Of a DNA stretch of 64,000 nt, positions 49,118 through 57,344 are shown piece by piece. The notes below the pieces were generated by a model that did not search any database, had not been told where the DNA came from, and saw nothing but the letters and a program-made list of their open reading frames with translations. The position numbers and the translations under genes were made by a program. This stretch comes from Xanthomonas sp. DAR 80977 (GTDB taxonomy: Bacteria; Pseudomonadota; Gammaproteobacteria; Xanthomonadales; Xanthomonadaceae). The first letter of the stretch is position 1; every line of letters begins with the position of its first letter. The stretch spans positions 627,001 to 691,000 of the forward strand of contig NZ_CP162487.1 in assembly GCF_041240605.1 (NCBI RefSeq), given 5' to 3'.

Positions 49118-49570
49118 TCAGTGCATGCAGACCATCATCGGCATGTTGCCGCACATCATGGTCATCGGCATGCCGCAGCCCATCATGCGGTTCATGTTCT
49201 CGCAGCACATCTTGAGCATGTCCATGCTCATCATGCCGGTCGGCATCATCATGCAGACCATGCCCTGCGACTCCATCGTGCAGGTCATCTTCGGCATCAT
49301 CGGCATGCCGCAGCAGGCCATCATCGGCATGTTGCCGCACATCATGCCGCACGGGGTGCCGCACGCCATCATCGCCATCATCATGTCGCAGCAGTCCTTG
49401 AGCATCTCCATCGAGCTGCCTTCGGCCGGCTTCATCACGCACATCATGCCGTCGGCGGTCATGGAGCAATCCATGTGGCACATCATCGGCATCATGGTCG
49501 CCATCGGCATGGAGGACATGCCCGGCATCGGCATGGTGTTCATCGGCATCATGTTCATCGCGGTGTTCAT
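49118..49570 (-). CDS. Met/Cys-rich repeat protein of unknown function
   Basis: 150 residues of which, by hand count, about 56 are Met and 17 are Cys. After an Met/Pro/Asn-rich N-terminal 30 residues, two modules of 55 residues align without gaps (about 33-87 and 95-149): each contains MxCxM, GM(M/V)C, M(E/D)MLK-x-CC, MM-x-CG and an identical MMCGNMPMM. No signal peptide or TM helix is present, so it is cytoplasmic. An GGAG site is 7 bases before the ATG. Met and Cys clusters bind Cu(I), so copper binding is possible; sulphur storage or oxidant scavenging are alternatives. It is convergent with rpoH. I do not recognise the family. Confidence 0.85.
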   Translation of the reverse strand: MNTAMNMMPMNTMPMPGMSSMPMATMMPMMCHMDCSMTADGMMCVMKPAEGSSMEMLKDCCDMMMAMMACGTPCGMMCGNMPMMACCGMPMMPKMTCTMESQGMVCMMMPTGMMSMDMLKMCCENMNRMMGCGMPMTMMCGNMPMMVCMH

Positions 49571-49614
49571 GACAGGCTCCGGTCAGGGTGGGAAGGGGCT
49601 TGATCGTCTTTGGC

Positions 49615-49700
49615 TATACCATCATGCCAACAAGTCATGAGCATTTCAACGCATTGATTATTAAAGGAAAATTTCCGTTATCCTGAACGGGCGTGCGTTT
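49615..49700. promoter_or_regulatory. AT-rich regulatory island upstream of the Met/Cys-rich gene
   Basis: A patch of about 85 bases is far richer in A/T than the surroundings. It contains the palindrome GGAAA-A-TTTCC (49666-49676) and, reading the minus strand, TATAGC at about 49612-49617 as a possible -10 box for the Met/Cys-rich gene. The bound regulator is unknown. Confidence 0.4.
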
Positions 49701-49797
49701 TATTGGACACGGTTATATGGCTATGCGCAGCGGTTGTTTCCGTGCCGGCGCGCGCGGCGGCACAGTCAGGCCTCCTTCGGATACGCCGGTTCGTCCC

Positions 49798-50007
49798 ATG
49801 AGCACCCACACCATCGCCGACCTCCACGACGTCGCGGACTACCGCCGCCGCAAGGCCTTGCGCGATTGCGGGCAGGGCAGCCGGCGCCGCGAGTTCCTGT
49901 GGGTGCATCCGGGCAGCGGCGCGGCGCAGGTGGCGGTGTTCCGCCCGGCCCAGCCGACCGCCGCCGCAGTCCTGCGCTACGCGCGCGCCGCGGGGCGCCA
50001 CGGCTGA
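49798..50007 (+). CDS. Small protein of unknown function
   Basis: 69 residues (MSTHTIADLHDVADYRRRKALRDCGQG...). The first part is helical and charged, then 'FLWVHPGSGAAQVAVFRPA' reads as beta strands. The frame is open further upstream, but the start at 49798 gives a natural N-terminus. It ends 6 bases before the XRE-cupin gene. Weak support apart from protein-like composition. Confidence 0.45.
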   Translation: MSTHTIADLHDVADYRRRKALRDCGQGSRRREFLWVHPGSGAAQVAVFRPAQPTAAAVLRYARAAGRHG

Positions 50008-50013
50008 CCGCGG

Positions 50014-50634
50014 ATGCCGGAGCGCGCCATGGCGGCGGTCGATGACGGCAGTCCTGCCGACCCGGCCGACCTTGGCGCGCTGGTCGCCCAGCGCCTGGCG
50101 CAATTGCGCAAGCAGCGGCAGCTGTCGCTGGAGGTGCTGGCCAAGGCGTCCGGCGTCAGCCGCGCGATGCTCTGGCAGATCGAGCAGGGCCGCAGCGCAC
50201 CGACGTTGAAGCTGCTGCTGCGGATCGCCGATTCGCTGGACGTGCCGCTGACCGAACTGCTGCACGGCGAGCCCGTGCGGCAGGTGACGGTGCTGCGTGC
50301 CTGCGATGCCAAACAACTGGTCTCGGCCGACGGCGGCTATGTCTAGCGCGCGCTGTTCCCGTTCCTCGGCGCGCATGCGGTGGAGTTCTACGAGATCCGC
50401 CTGCTGCCCGGCGCGGTCGAGCGCGCGGCCGCGCATGCCGCCGGCACCGTGGAGAACCTGGTGGTCAACGCCGGCAGCGTGGAGATCGAGGTCGGCGGAC
50501 AGACCCATGCGCTGCAGGCCGGCGACGCGATCCATTTCCGCGCCGATCAGGCGCACGCCTACCGCAATCCCGGCGACACGCCGGCCGTGCTGTATCTGGT
50601 GATGCGCTACGCCGGCGAACTCAACTACGGCTGA
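50014..50634 (+). pseudogene. XRE-cupin transcriptional regulator interrupted by an in-frame amber codon
   Basis: The frame from 50014 encodes an XRE helix-turn-helix ('RLAQLRKQRQLSLEVLAKASGVSRAMLWQIEQGRSAPTLKLLLRIADSLDVPL') and, continuing in the same frame after a TAG at 50344-50346, a cupin_2 domain ('EFYEIRLLPGAVERAAAHAAGTVENLVVNAGSVEIEVGGQ...LQAGDAIHFRADQAHAYRN'). Without the TAG this would be a normal 206-residue XRE-cupin regulator. The break separates DNA binding from ligand binding at 'GGYV*RALFPF'. No frameshift is needed. The downstream half could restart at GTG 50380. It may be a true pseudogene, a sequencing error, or a suppressed stop. Family members often regulate amine or amino-acid metabolism. 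Confidence 0.85.
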
Positions 50635-50764
50635 AGCGCGCAGGCGCCCCGGCGCATCGGCCGGGGGTGACTCTGCAGGCGGCGCAGGGCGACGCGCCGC
50701 GTCCGCAGCCGGCTTGCCCGAGCCGCAGCGGCAGCCGACTAAGGCGGCGCTGCGCCGGACCGGT

Positions 50765-51403
50765 TCACGGCTCCGGCGGGCGCGCCACCGGCAGATGCCA
50801 GCCGTAGCGGATCGCCATGAAGCGCAGGCCGAAGCACAGCGTGGCGCCGATCGCCAATCCCCACGGCTGCGGCAGGTGCAGCGCATGCGCCGCGGCGACC
50901 ACGCCGCCGCCGAGCAAGGCCGCCACCGCGTACAGCTCGGCCTGCAGCACCACCGGCGTGCGCGCCACCAGCAGGTCGCGGACGATGCCGCCGCCGATGC
51001 CGCTGAGCATGCCGAGCAGGGTCGCGCTGAGCGGACCCAGGCCGAACGCCAGCGCCTTGCTGGTGCCGTATACCGCGAACAGCGCCAGGCCGAGCGCGTC
51101 GAAGATCTGCACCGGGTTGCGCAGGCGCTCGACCGTGTTGTGGCTGTAGAAGGTCAGCAACCCGGCCAGGCAGGCGACGCCGAGATAGCGCGCGTCGCCG
51201 AGCGCGGCCGGCGGGATGGCGCCGATCAGCACGTCGCGGGCGATGCCGCCGGACACCGCGGCCGCGCACGACAGCACCAGCACGCCGAACAGGTCCAGGC
51301 GGTGGCGCACGCCGACGGTGGCGCCGCTGATCGCGAACACGAAGGTGCCGAGCAGGTCGAGCAGGAACAGGAAGGTCGCCAAGACAGCGCTGCACAGCGG
51401 CAA
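50765..51403 (-). CDS. TRIC-family (UPF0126) cation channel-like membrane protein
   Basis: 212 residues with seven hydrophobic segments in two repeated halves. Each half has the family's Gly-rich motif: 'SGGIARDVL' in the first and 'GGGIVRDLL' in the second. The N-terminus 'FLFLLDLLGTFVFAISGATVGVRHRLDLFGVLVL' is typical. Bacterial TRIC-like proteins form trimeric potassium-permeable channels in the inner membrane. The likely start is a TTG at 51403, since no ATG or GTG fits better. Confidence 0.9.
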   Translation of the reverse strand: MPLCSAVLATFLFLLDLLGTFVFAISGATVGVRHRLDLFGVLVLSCAAAVSGGIARDVLIGAIPPAALGDARYLGVACLAGLLTFYSHNTVERLRNPVQIFDALGLALFAVYGTSKALAFGLGPLSATLLGMLSGIGGGIVRDLLVARTPVVLQAELYAVAALLGGGVVAAAHALHLPQPWGLAIGATLCFGLRFMAIRYGWHLPVARPPEP

Positions 51404-51437
51404 AGGGCGGCTAGGATCGCAGCCCCGCCGCGGGGTG

Positions 51438-52745
51438 TCACGCGGTCGGCGGCGGCTCCGGCTCGGCCGGCGCGGGCCCGGCAGCGCGCGTGTCGTCGCC
51501 GAGGATGATGCGTGCCGCGCGCTGGTAGCTCCAGTACGCCCAGGCCCAGTTGAGCAGCACCACCAGGCGGTTGCGGAAGCCGATCAGGAAGAACACGTGC
51601 GCGGCCAGCCAGAACCACCAGGCCAGCAGGCCCGACAGCTGCAGGCGGCCCAGGTGCACGATCGCGGCCATGCGCCCGATGGTGGCCAGGTTGCCGTAGT
51701 CGGCGTAGCGGAACGGCGCGTCGCCGCGTTCGCCGCGCAGCCGTCGCAGCAGATTTTCGGCGACGTGCCGGCCCATCTGCTTGGCCGCCGGCGCCACCCC
51801 GGGCACCGGCTTGCCGTCGGCCTGCTGCAGCGCGGCCAGGTCGCCGGCGACGAACACCTCCGGATGCCCGGGCACGCTCAGGTCCGGTTGCACCTGCACG
51901 CGCCCGCTGCGGTCCAGCGGCACCTCCAGGGTCCGTGCCAGCGGCGATGCGGCCACGCCGGCGGCCCACACCACGGTGCGCGCGGGCACGAAGGTGCTGC
52001 CCAGCCGGTAGCCGCTGGCGTCGATCTCCGCCACCGGCACGCCGGTCAGCACTTCCACGCCGAGCTTTTCCAGTTGCTTCTGCGCCTTGGCCGAGAGCCG
52101 TTCCGGGAACGAGGCCAGCACGCGCGGGCCGGCTTCGATCAGCCGCACCCTGGCCTGCGCCGGGTCGATGCGGCGGAATTCGTGCTTGAGCGTATGCCGC
52201 GCGATCTCGGCCAGGGTGCCGGCCAGTTCCACCCCGGTCGGGCCGCCGCCGACGATGGCGAAGCTGAGCCAGGCCGCGCGCGCGGCGGGGTCGGTTTCCG
52301 CTTCGGCGCGCTCGAACGCCAGCAGCAGGTGGCGGCGCAGGTGCAGCGCGTCGTCCAGGGTCTTCAGGCCGGGCGCGTGCCTGGCCCATTCGTCGTGGCC
52401 GAAGTAGGCATGGGTGGCGCCGGTGGCGACCAGCAGGTAGTCGTAGTCCAGCGTCTCGCCGCCGGCCAGCTGCACCTGCCGCGCCTGCTTGTCCACGCGC
52501 AGCACTTCGCCCAGGCGCACTTCCACGTTGTCCTGCTGGCGCAGGATCTGCCGCAGCGGCGCGGCGATGTCCGGCGACGACAGCCCGGCGGTGGCGACCT
52601 GGTACAGCAGCGGCTGGAACAGGTGGTGGTTGCGGCGGTCGATCAGGGTGATGCGCAGCGGCGCCCTGGCCAGCGCACGCGTGGCCCACAGCCCGGCGAA
52701 ACCGCCGCCGACCACGATCAGGTGCGGCACGGGTGGGTTAGCCAT
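51438..52745 (-). CDS. ndh: Type II NADH:quinone oxidoreductase
   Basis: 435 residues. The FAD-binding 'VVGGGFAGLWATRAL' at the N-terminus and the NADH-binding 'FAIVGGGPTGVELAGTLAE' near residue 170 are clear, as is 'HHLFQPLLYQVATAGLSSPDIAAPLR'. A C-terminal amphipathic/hydrophobic region (LLAWWFWLAAHVFFLIGF) binds the membrane. It passes electrons from NADH to quinone without proton pumping. The start is fixed by a TGGAG site 6 bases upstream. It is divergent from the VanW-like gene at 52930. Confidence 0.94.
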   Translation of the reverse strand: MANPPVPHLIVVGGGFAGLWATRALARAPLRITLIDRRNHHLFQPLLYQVATAGLSSPDIAAPLRQILRQQDNVEVRLGEVLRVDKQARQVQLAGGETLDYDYLLVATGATHAYFGHDEWARHAPGLKTLDDALHLRRHLLLAFERAEAETDPAARAAWLSFAIVGGGPTGVELAGTLAEIARHTLKHEFRRIDPAQARVRLIEAGPRVLASFPERLSAKAQKQLEKLGVEVLTGVPVAEIDASGYRLGSTFVPARTVVWAAGVAASPLARTLEVPLDRSGRVQVQPDLSVPGHPEVFVAGDLAALQQADGKPVPGVAPAAKQMGRHVAENLLRRLRGERGDAPFRYADYGNLATIGRMAAIVHLGRLQLSGLLAWWFWLAAHVFFLIGFRNRLVVLLNWAWAYWSYQRAARIILGDDTRAAGPAPAEPEPPPTA

Positions 52746-52929
52746 GCAGGACTCCAGAGGAACGGAAAGGCGAGGCGCAAGCGGCGATCGGGGCGCGGGC
52801 GATGGGCGCGGACGCTGCACGCACGCCGCGGGGTGCAGCGTCGTGATGCACGCGATGGTCGCGGCGCCGTGCAGATGGGGGCTGTAACGGCATGCGCCTA
52901 TAGTAGCGCGATGGCAGGCGCAGGCAGGG

Positions 52930-54660
52930 ATGCGCGGAGGGCGCGTGGTAAGGCGAGCGACAGCAACTGATCGGCCTCTGGTTTCGCCCGTCGCGGCGAC
53001 GCCGTCGCGCCTGGGTGGCCTGCTGTTCGCGCTGAAGACCCGCGCGCTGCAGCTGCGCCGCGCGCTGCGCGATCTGCGCGGCGGACCGCGCCGGCATCGC
53101 CGCGACGCGGGGTTGCCGATCGCCGCGGCGGCGGTCTCCGAATCGGTCACCGCGCTGTGGCCCGAGTCGGAGGAGACCGCGCCGCTGCTGGTCGCCGGCA
53201 AGATCCACAACCTGCGCGTGGCCGCACGCGTGCTGCACGGGATCGAGGTGCCGGCCGGCGCGACCTTCAGTTTCTGGCGGCAGCTGGGACGGGCCACGCG
53301 CCGGCGCGGCTTCGCCGCCGGGCGCGAACTGCGCGAGGGCTGCCTGGTGCCGTCGATCGGCGGCGGACTGTGCCAGCTGTCCAATGCGATCTACGACGCG
53401 GCGTTGCGCCAGGGCCTGGAGATCGTCGAGCGGCATCGGCATACGCAGGTGATCGCCGGTTCGCTGGCCGAACGCGATCGCGATGCGGTGGTGTTCTGGA
53501 ACTACGTGGACCTGCGCCTGCGCGCGGCTTCGGCGTGGCGCCTGGAGGTGTGGCTGGACGGGGAGGCCTTGCACGTGCGCATCCTCGGCGGTGCGCCGGC
53601 CACTGCCGCGCTGCCGCTGTTGCCGCTGCGGCGCACGCCGGCGGCGAACGCGGCCAACGACTGCACGCACTGCGGCCGCGAGGCTTGCCATCGGCACGTG
53701 CCTGCCGGCGCCCACGGCATCCGCCGCACCTGGCTGGTGGACGAGGACTGGCCGGAATTCGCCGAGGACCGCCGGCGCCGCATGCAGCCGGGCGACCGGG
53801 TGCTGGCGCTGCGCCGCAGCAGCCTCGCCGCCGTGCAGGCGGCAGTGCTGCAACGCTGGTGGCTGTGGCGCGGGCTGCCATTGCCGCAGCTGCGGCAGCG
53901 CGCGCAGCGCATCCGCCTGCGCGCGCTGCGACGGCGGCTCGGCGCGGCGGATGTCGAGCTGGTGCTGCCGCAGAGCCTGTTGCCGGGCCTGTGGCTGGCC
54001 GGCGAACTGCAGGGCCGGCGCTGGGACGTGTGCATGACCGCCCTGCCGATGCACCTGCTGCAGGCGCGCCTGGACGCGGCCGCGCAGCGCCATCCCGACA
54101 GCGCCACGCTGCGCGATTTCCGCGCCGATCCGCTGCTGGTCGAGGCCGAACGCGCGGCGCTGGCGCAGGCGCGGCACTGGATCACCCCGCATCGCGAATT
54201 GCTGGCCCTGGCCGGCGGCCGCGGGATCGGCCTGGAATGGCGGCAGCCACCGCTGCCCGACCCGGCGCCATCCAGCGGCAACCGCGGCGCGCCGCAGGTC
54301 CTGCTGGCGGCGTCGGCGCTGGCGCGCAAGGGCGCGTTCGAACTGCGCGAGGCGCTGCAGGGCTTGCCGGTGCGACTGCTGTTGCCGCCGGGCGCGCAGG
54401 AGACGCCGCAGTTCTGGAGCGGCTTCGACGTGCGCCGGGTCGCGTCGATGGCGGAGGGTGTGCAGGCGGCCGCGGTGGTGGTGCTGCCGGCCTGGATCGA
54501 GCAGCAACCGCGCGGCGCGCTGATGGCGTTGGCGCTGGGCAAGCCGGTGATCGCCACCGCCGCCTGCGGCCTCGGCGCGTGCGCATGGCAGTGCGTGGAG
54601 GCCGGCGACGCGGCCGCCTTGCGCGCGCGGTTGCTGCAGGCGCTGGCCGCACGCAGTTGA
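52930..54660 (+). CDS. VanW-domain protein fused to a glycosyltransferase-like region
   Basis: 576 residues. Residues about 80-220 are a VanW domain: 'NLRVAARVLHGIEVPAGATFSFWRQLG', 'GFAAGRELREGCLVPSIGGGLCQLSNAIYDAALRQGLEIVERHRHT' is the family core. A Cys/His group (CTHCGREACHRH) follows near residue 245. The C-terminal 300 residues are Ala/Leu/Arg-rich with Rossmann-like strands ('VLLAASALARKGAFELREAL', 'AVVVLPAWIEQQPRGALMALALGKPVIATAACGLGA'), as in the GT-B acceptor half of glycosyltransferases. VanW proteins are common in Gram-positives and of unknown activity; this fusion is rarely noted. No signal peptide is seen. Confidence 0.78.
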   Translation: MRGGRVVRRATATDRPLVSPVAATPSRLGGLLFALKTRALQLRRALRDLRGGPRRHRRDAGLPIAAAAVSESVTALWPESEETAPLLVAGKIHNLRVAARVLHGIEVPAGATFSFWRQLGRATRRRGFAAGRELREGCLVPSIGGGLCQLSNAIYDAALRQGLEIVERHRHTQVIAGSLAERDRDAVVFWNYVDLRLRAASAWRLEVWLDGEALHVRILGGAPATAALPLLPLRRTPAANAANDCTHCGREACHRHVPAGAHGIRRTWLVDEDWPEFAEDRRRRMQPGDRVLALRRSSLAAVQAAVLQRWWLWRGLPLPQLRQRAQRIRLRALRRRLGAADVELVLPQSLLPGLWLAGELQGRRWDVCMTALPMHLLQARLDAAAQRHPDSATLRDFRADPLLVEAERAALAQARHWITPHRELLALAGGRGIGLEWRQPPLPDPAPSSGNRGAPQVLLAASALARKGAFELREALQGLPVRLLLPPGAQETPQFWSGFDVRRVASMAEGVQAAAVVVLPAWIEQQPRGALMALALGKPVIATAACGLGACAWQCVEAGDAAALRARLLQALAARS

Positions 54661-54690
54661 GCGCTGGCGCCGCCGCGCAGGCGGCCGCGC

Positions 54691-56880
54691 TCAGTACAGG
54701 TCCTGCGGATCCACGTCCAGCGACCAGCGCACCCGCCGCGCCTGCGGCAGCGCATGGATCGCCGGCACCGCCGCGTCCAGCACCGCATGCAGCGCGCGCC
54801 GGGTCGACGCCGACAGCAGCAACTGGGTGCGCTGGAAACCGGCGCGGCGCGGCATCGGCGCCGGCATCGGCCCGAAGCGTTGCACCTCGACCTGCTCCGG
54901 CAACGAGGCGCGCACCGCGGCGAGGAAGGCGTTGGCGTGTTCGACCTGCTTGGCCTCGGCGCGCAGCAGCGCCAGGTGCGCGAACGGCGGGAAGCCAGCC
55001 GCCTCGCGCTGCGCCAGTTCGGCCGCGGCGAAGGCGTGGTAGCCGCCGTGCACCAGGGTCTCCAGCAGCGCGTGGCCGGGATGGTGGGTCTGCAGCCAGA
55101 CCTCGCCCGGCCGCGCGGCGCGGCCGGCGCGGCCGGCGACCTGGATCAGCTGCTGCGCCAGTTTCTCGCTGGCGCGGAAGTCGGCCGAGAACAGGCCTTC
55201 GTCGATGCCCACCACCACCACCCGGGTCAGCTGCGGCAGGTCGTGGCCCTTGGCCAGGATCTGCGTGCCGACCAGGATCCCCGGCGCGGTGCCGAGCGTG
55301 GCCAGCTGCGTCTCCAGCGCGTCGCGGCGCTGGGTGGTGCCGCGGTCGATGCGCAGCACCGGCACGTCGGGGAAGGCCTGCAGCAGGCGCTCTTCCAGGC
55401 GCTCGGTGCCGATGCCCTGCGGCTGCAGCGCCAGGCTGCCGCAGTCCGGGCAGGCCAGCGGCGCCGGCTGCCGCGCGCCGCAATGGTGGCATTGCAGGCG
55501 CCGGCCGCCGGCATGCACGGTCATCGGCGTGGCGTGCAGCGGCGTGCTGCAGCGCTGGCACGGCGCGGTCCAGCCGCAGTCGTGGCACAGCAGCACCGGC
55601 GCGTAGCCGCGGCGGTTCTTGAACACCAGCACCTGGCCGCCGTCGGCCAGCGCGCTGCCGATGCCGGCCAGCACCTCCGGCGACAGGCCGTCCTGCAGCG
55701 GCCGCTTGCGCACGTCGAGCACGCGCACGGTCGGCGGCCGCGCGTCGCCGGCGCGGCGGGTCAGGCGCAGGTGCGCGTAGCGGCCGCCGGCGGCGTTGTG
55801 CAGGCTTTCCAGCGAGGGCGTGGCGCTGCCCAGCAGCACCGGCACGTCCAGCGCCTTGCCGCGCACCAGGGCGAAGTCGCGGGCGTGGTAGCGGATCCCG
55901 TCCTGCTGCTTGTAGCTGCCGTCGTGCTCCTCGTCGACCACGATCAGCCCGGCCTGCGGCAGCGGCACGAACACCGCCGAACGGGTGCCGACCACCACCC
56001 GCGCCTCGCCGCGCCAGGCCGCGGCCCAGACCCGCGCGCGTTCGTTGTCGGTGAGGCCGGAATGCAGCGCGTGCACCGGCACGCCCAGGCGCGCGCGGAA
56101 CCGCGCCAGGGTCTGCGGGGTCAGGCCGATCTCCGGCACCAGCACCAGCGCCTGGCGGCCGCGCGCCAGGCAGGCGGCGATGGCCTGCAGGTAGACCTCG
56201 GTCTTGCCGCTGCCGGTGACCCCGTCGAGCAGGAACGGGGCGAAGCCGGGCGCGGCGACGACGGCGTCGATCGCGGCCTGCTGTTCCGGGTTCGGGGTGG
56301 GGCCGGGCTGCGGCTGCGGCGCGGCGTTGCTGGCCGGGACCGCGATGCGTTCGGCGTAGTCGCGCTTGGCCAGGCTGCGCGCGGCGCTGCGCCAGTCGTC
56401 CATCGCCTGGTCGAGCCGGTCCTCGTCCACGGGGCCGTCCGCCAGCAGCGCGGCGAAGCGGTGCGGGCGGGTGCCGGGGCGGGCGCGATGGCTGGCGCCG
56501 GCCTCGGTCAGGCGCCAGGCCCAGGCATGGGTGTCGGGCAGCGCCTCGCCGCGGCGCAGGGTCACCGGCAGCGCGGTCGCCAGCACCTCGCCCAGCGGCG
56601 CATGGCTGTAGCGCGCCAGCCAGTGCAGCGAGTCGGCCAGTTCGCCATGCAGCAGCGGCACCGGGTCCAGCCAGGCCAGCGCCTCGCGCAGGCCGTCGCT
56701 GTCCTCGAGCTGGCCGAGCGCGGCGACCACCCCGCTCAGTTCGCGGTTGCCGAACGGCACCCGCAGGCGGCGGCCGATGTCGCCGGCGGCGGCGGCACTG
56801 CCGGGCGGCGGCAGGTAGTCGAACAGCTGCGGCAGCGGCAGCGGCAGGGCGACGCGGAGGGTGGCGGCAGGGGACGGCAT
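54691..56880 (-). CDS. priA: Primosomal replication-restart helicase PriA
   Basis: 729 residues. The N-terminal 3'-DNA-binding domain (VALPLPLPQLFDYLPP...VPFGNRELSGVV) is followed by Walker A 'DGVTGSGKTEVYL', the DEEH box 'VVDEEHDGSYKQQDG', two zinc-binding pairs of CxxC (CHDC/CQRC, CHHC/CPDC) and motif VI 'QVAGRAGRAARPG'. It reloads the replisome at stalled forks. The start at 56880 (MPSPAATLRVALPL) matches the family. Divergent from it, 140-160 bases upstream, is an inverted pair of DnaA boxes. Confidence 0.97.
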   Translation of the reverse strand: MPSPAATLRVALPLPLPQLFDYLPPPGSAAAAGDIGRRLRVPFGNRELSGVVAALGQLEDSDGLREALAWLDPVPLLHGELADSLHWLARYSHAPLGEVLATALPVTLRRGEALPDTHAWAWRLTEAGASHRARPGTRPHRFAALLADGPVDEDRLDQAMDDWRSAARSLAKRDYAERIAVPASNAAPQPQPGPTPNPEQQAAIDAVVAAPGFAPFLLDGVTGSGKTEVYLQAIAACLARGRQALVLVPEIGLTPQTLARFRARLGVPVHALHSGLTDNERARVWAAAWRGEARVVVGTRSAVFVPLPQAGLIVVDEEHDGSYKQQDGIRYHARDFALVRGKALDVPVLLGSATPSLESLHNAAGGRYAHLRLTRRAGDARPPTVRVLDVRKRPLQDGLSPEVLAGIGSALADGGQVLVFKNRRGYAPVLLCHDCGWTAPCQRCSTPLHATPMTVHAGGRRLQCHHCGARQPAPLACPDCGSLALQPQGIGTERLEERLLQAFPDVPVLRIDRGTTQRRDALETQLATLGTAPGILVGTQILAKGHDLPQLTRVVVVGIDEGLFSADFRASEKLAQQLIQVAGRAGRAARPGEVWLQTHHPGHALLETLVHGGYHAFAAAELAQREAAGFPPFAHLALLRAEAKQVEHANAFLAAVRASLPEQVEVQRFGPMPAPMPRRAGFQRTQLLLSASTRRALHAVLDAAVPAIHALPQARRVRWSLDVDPQDLY

Positions 56881-57018
56881 CGGCACTAGTCTAGCGGCCG
56901 CCGCGCCGGCGCCAGCGGCTGGGCGATCGGCCGCCGGCGGCAGCGCGAGTTGCACGCGATAGCTGCTCGCAAAGTGATAAACAGGTCGTAAATAGCTGCC
57001 GCGCTTGGAGAATCGAAT

Positions 57019-57041
57019 TTATCCACACCTGCTGTGGATAA
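57019..57041. promoter_or_regulatory. Inverted pair of consensus DnaA boxes
   Basis: TTATCCACA (57019-57027) and TGTGGATAA (57033-57041) are both exact matches to the strong DnaA box and face each other with 5 bases between, giving a palindrome with 9-bp arms. The gap between priA and the gene at 57345 is 464 bases and includes an AT-rich tract (57110-57155). No gene was seen in this gap. Confidence 0.85.
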
Positions 57042-57278
57042 AGCTGTGCATGAAGGGGATGCTCCACGCCGTGAAGACGGATTCACAAGCGTCTGCCACA
57101 AGTTGGACAAAAAAGCGCCAATCGAATAATTTCAATAAATAACAACAACTTAGCCGTGAAACATGGCTGCAATGTGATTTTCCGGGGGCTTGACAGGTGG
57201 CGCCGGCGGCGTCCCCCGGGCGCTGTGCACAACCCGCCGCCGCGGCGCGCCCCGCTGGCGCCTGAAGCAGCCGATCGG

Positions 57279-57299
57279 CGCGCGCTTGTCAAGCGCGCG
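57279..57299. promoter_or_regulatory. 21-bp palindrome before the 57345 gene
   Basis: CGCGCGCTTG-T-CAAGCGCGCG is a perfect inverted repeat 45 bases before the start codon. It may be an operator or a leader hairpin; the binding protein is unknown. Confidence 0.6.
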
Positions 57300-57344
57300 G
57301 CGCGGCGGCGGCCTCGCTATCATCGCGCCGATGATGGAGTTCCG

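Noticed and set aside
57019..57160. Chromosomal origin (oriC)
   Set aside because: Only two clear DnaA boxes are present and dnaA, dnaN, recF, gyrB or rpmH are not adjacent, as they are at the origin of Xanthomonas.
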